From contig JAAXTM010000003.1 in assembly GCA_013336525.1 (NCBI GenBank), forward strand, positions 305,553 to 369,552: a stretch of 64,000 nucleotides of DNA. The letters run 5' to 3'. This DNA comes from Geobacteraceae bacterium (GTDB lineage: Bacteria > Desulfobacterota > Desulfuromonadia > Geobacterales > Pseudopelobacteraceae). Shown here in pieces: positions 62,676-64,000 of the stretch. Both the position numbers and the translations under genes were made by a program. The notes under the pieces were generated by a model. The model had not been told where the DNA came from. It did not search any database and was given only the letters and a program-made list of their open reading frames with translations. The stretch's first letter is position 1. Each line of letters opens with the position of its first letter.

Positions 62676-64000
62676 TCAGTGATCGATAGCCTTGGCCATG
62701 CCGAGGCCGGTATTCTGACGGACATAAATCTCATCAAACATCTCTTCAGCACGACGGTTAGGGAACATCAGCGTACCCAGAATAGCAGCGATGAAGCCGA
62801 GCGGGATTGAAAGGATACCCGGGTTTTTCAGCTTGAAGATCGGCTCACTCAGACCCATCATGGATTTGCCGTCTTTGCCAAGTACGTCTTTCTGTGCCTT
62901 GGCAAGAGCTTTGGTGTCTTTCTCTGTCAGTGCCTGACCAGATGCCTGCTTCTTCTCCATAGCAACGATGATCTTCTCGGCGCCTTTGGCAACAATCTTC
63001 GGATAAGTCATGTTAGGGGAAACCATAACGAGACCGATAGAAGCAATTGTACCAACAACCAGACCGGAGATAACACCGGCGGTGTTGAACTTGCGCCAGA
63101 ACAGTGACAATACAACAACCGGCAGGTTGCCTGAAGACGCAACAGCGAAGGCCAGAGCAACCAGATGGGCAACGTTGGCTTTTTCAGCCATCAGGCCGAT
63201 TACAATACCGACAACACCAACTACCAGTGAAGTGATACGGGCAGCCATTACCTGCTCATGCTGGTCGGCATGGCCGTCCTTGACGACGTTAACCCAGATA
63301 TCGTGAGCGATAGCGGCGGATGCAGCCAGAACCAGACCGGAAACAACAGCCAGGATGGTGGCAAAGGCAACTGAACAGAGGAACGCCAGGAAAATATCAC
63401 CAAGGATCGGTGCGATATCAGCACCCAGCTGCTGAGCCAGCATCAGGGTAGCCATGTTGCCGCCCGGGTCAACCGAGATGATCCCCTGTGGTGTCAGGTT
63501 AATGGCAGCGCCGAAACCGAGCAGGGTTGTCAGGACATAGAAACCGCCGATGATGAACATGGCGATGATAACTGATTTACGTGCAGCCTGTGCGGTAGGA
63601 ACGGTGAAGAAACGCATCAGGATGTGCGGCATACCGGCAGTACCCAAAACAAGGGCCATACCGAGGGAGATCTGGTCGAGCGGTGATTTCATGAACAGAC
63701 CAGGCTCAAGGAAACGCTGACCGGCATCGATGCCGTTGAGGGTGATACCATCTTTGAGCACCATTTTGGAAACGTGGTCCTGAATGTCAGGGCTGTTGAC
63801 GATGGTGTCAAAGAAGTAGATCGGATTGAAACCGGCTTTGGCCAGAACAAGGAACGACAGCAGGAAAGCACCGGACATAAGGAGGCCGGCCTTGATGATC
63901 TGTACCCAGGTTGTGGCGGTCATGCCGCCAAAGACGACGTAACCTACCATCAGGATACCAACGCCGATGATGGCGGTTTTGTAAGGTACACCAACGAGGA
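62676..64000 (-). CDS. actP: Cation/acetate symporter ActP (cut by window edge)
   Basis: A solute:sodium symporter family protein, open across the right edge (at least 441 residues, N-terminus missing). YVVFGGMTATTWVQIIKA and LGTAGMPHILMRFFTVPTAQ are typical of ActP, as are SVAFATILAVVSGLVLAASA and FAVASSGNLPVVVLSLFWRK. It takes up acetate with Na+ or H+; acetate is the main electron donor of Geobacter-type bacteria. A charged insertion near residue 350 (EKKQASGQALTEKDTKALAK) is larger than in the E. coli protein. It ends at a strong terminator. Confidence 0.95.
   Translation of the reverse strand, partial: LVGVPYKTAIIGVGILMVGYVVFGGMTATTWVQIIKAGLLMSGAFLLSFLVLAKAGFNPIYFFDTIVNSPDIQDHVSKMVLKDGITLNGIDAGQRFLEPGLFMKSPLDQISLGMALVLGTAGMPHILMRFFTVPTAQAARKSVIIAMFIIGGFYVLTTLLGFGAAINLTPQGIISVDPGGNMATLMLAQQLGADIAPILGDIFLAFLCSVAFATILAVVSGLVLAASAAIAHDIWVNVVKDGHADQHEQVMAARITSLVVGVVGIVIGLMAEKANVAHLVALAFAVASSGNLPVVVLSLFWRKFNTAGVISGLVVGTIASIGLVMVSPNMTYPKIVAKGAEKIIVAMEKKQASGQALTEKDTKALAKAQKDVLGKDGKSMMGLSEPIFKLKNPGILSIPLGFIAAILGTLMFPNRRAEEMFDEIYVRQNTGLGMAKAIDH

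Overview
The window looks like chromosome of a Geobacter-type anaerobe (Desulfuromonadota, Geobacterales). This rests on a multihaem c-type cytochrome, an acetate/cation symporter (ActP), NhaD antiporters, many sensor and PilZ/FHA/GAF signalling proteins, and gene families common in that group. The assignment is inference from content; no rRNA or tRNA gene was found.

Layout. 1-9.2 kb: the N-terminus of a membrane sensor (cut by the window edge), a UbiD-family decarboxylase coupled to a two-gene ABC exporter, an unknown single-pass membrane protein, the RNA helicase DbpA, a receiver-GAF protein with Glu at the phosphorylation site, and a secreted OB-fold protein. 9.3-11.7 kb: a secreted protein and a pentahaem cytochrome c. 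11.9-26.6 kb: a run of same-strand, often overlapping envelope genes: a YdbH-like AsmA protein, a DUF1318 (YdbL-type) lipoprotein, a 2762-residue secreted beta-propeller/TPR/CHAT protein, a RelE-type toxin-antitoxin pair, an SH3b protein and an M48 metalloprotease, closed by a strong terminator. 26.7-28.2 kb: an accessory patch with a frameshifted gene, an array of 18-bp palindromes and small unknown genes. 28.2-36.1 kb: RsgA, a large hybrid histidine kinase, a 47-residue small gene, and PilZ, TPR and FHA proteins.

36.1-41.6 kb (minus strand): a Kef-type antiporter, DUF3124, a CorC/HlyC-type transporter, an AI-2E family permease and a small secreted protein. 41.7-45.7 kb: a second accessory patch with a RhuM-Fic/Doc protein, a small membrane protein, a NERD nuclease-like protein preceded by a six-copy palindrome array, a VOC protein, a decayed GyrI-like gene, and a short membrane protein with an in-frame UGA that may encode selenocysteine. 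45.7-50.5 kb: HtpX, two YeeE/YedE-type half transporters and a P-type cation ATPase. 50.8-58.9 kb: a small coiled-coil protein and a complete Na+-NQR operon (nqrABCDEF, a helical accessory protein, apbE and nqrM, the last only 56 codons). 59.3-64.0 kb: two NhaD-type Na+/H+ antiporters and ActP, cut by the right edge.

The right-hand third is a sodium-bioenergetics neighbourhood: NQR exports Na+, NhaD exchanges it, and ActP may use it. The strongest novelty candidates are the UGA-containing membrane protein with a SECIS-like hairpin, the two palindrome arrays that share a 25-20-20 bp pitch in the same orientation to their downstream genes, and the envelope operon built around the giant CHAT protein.
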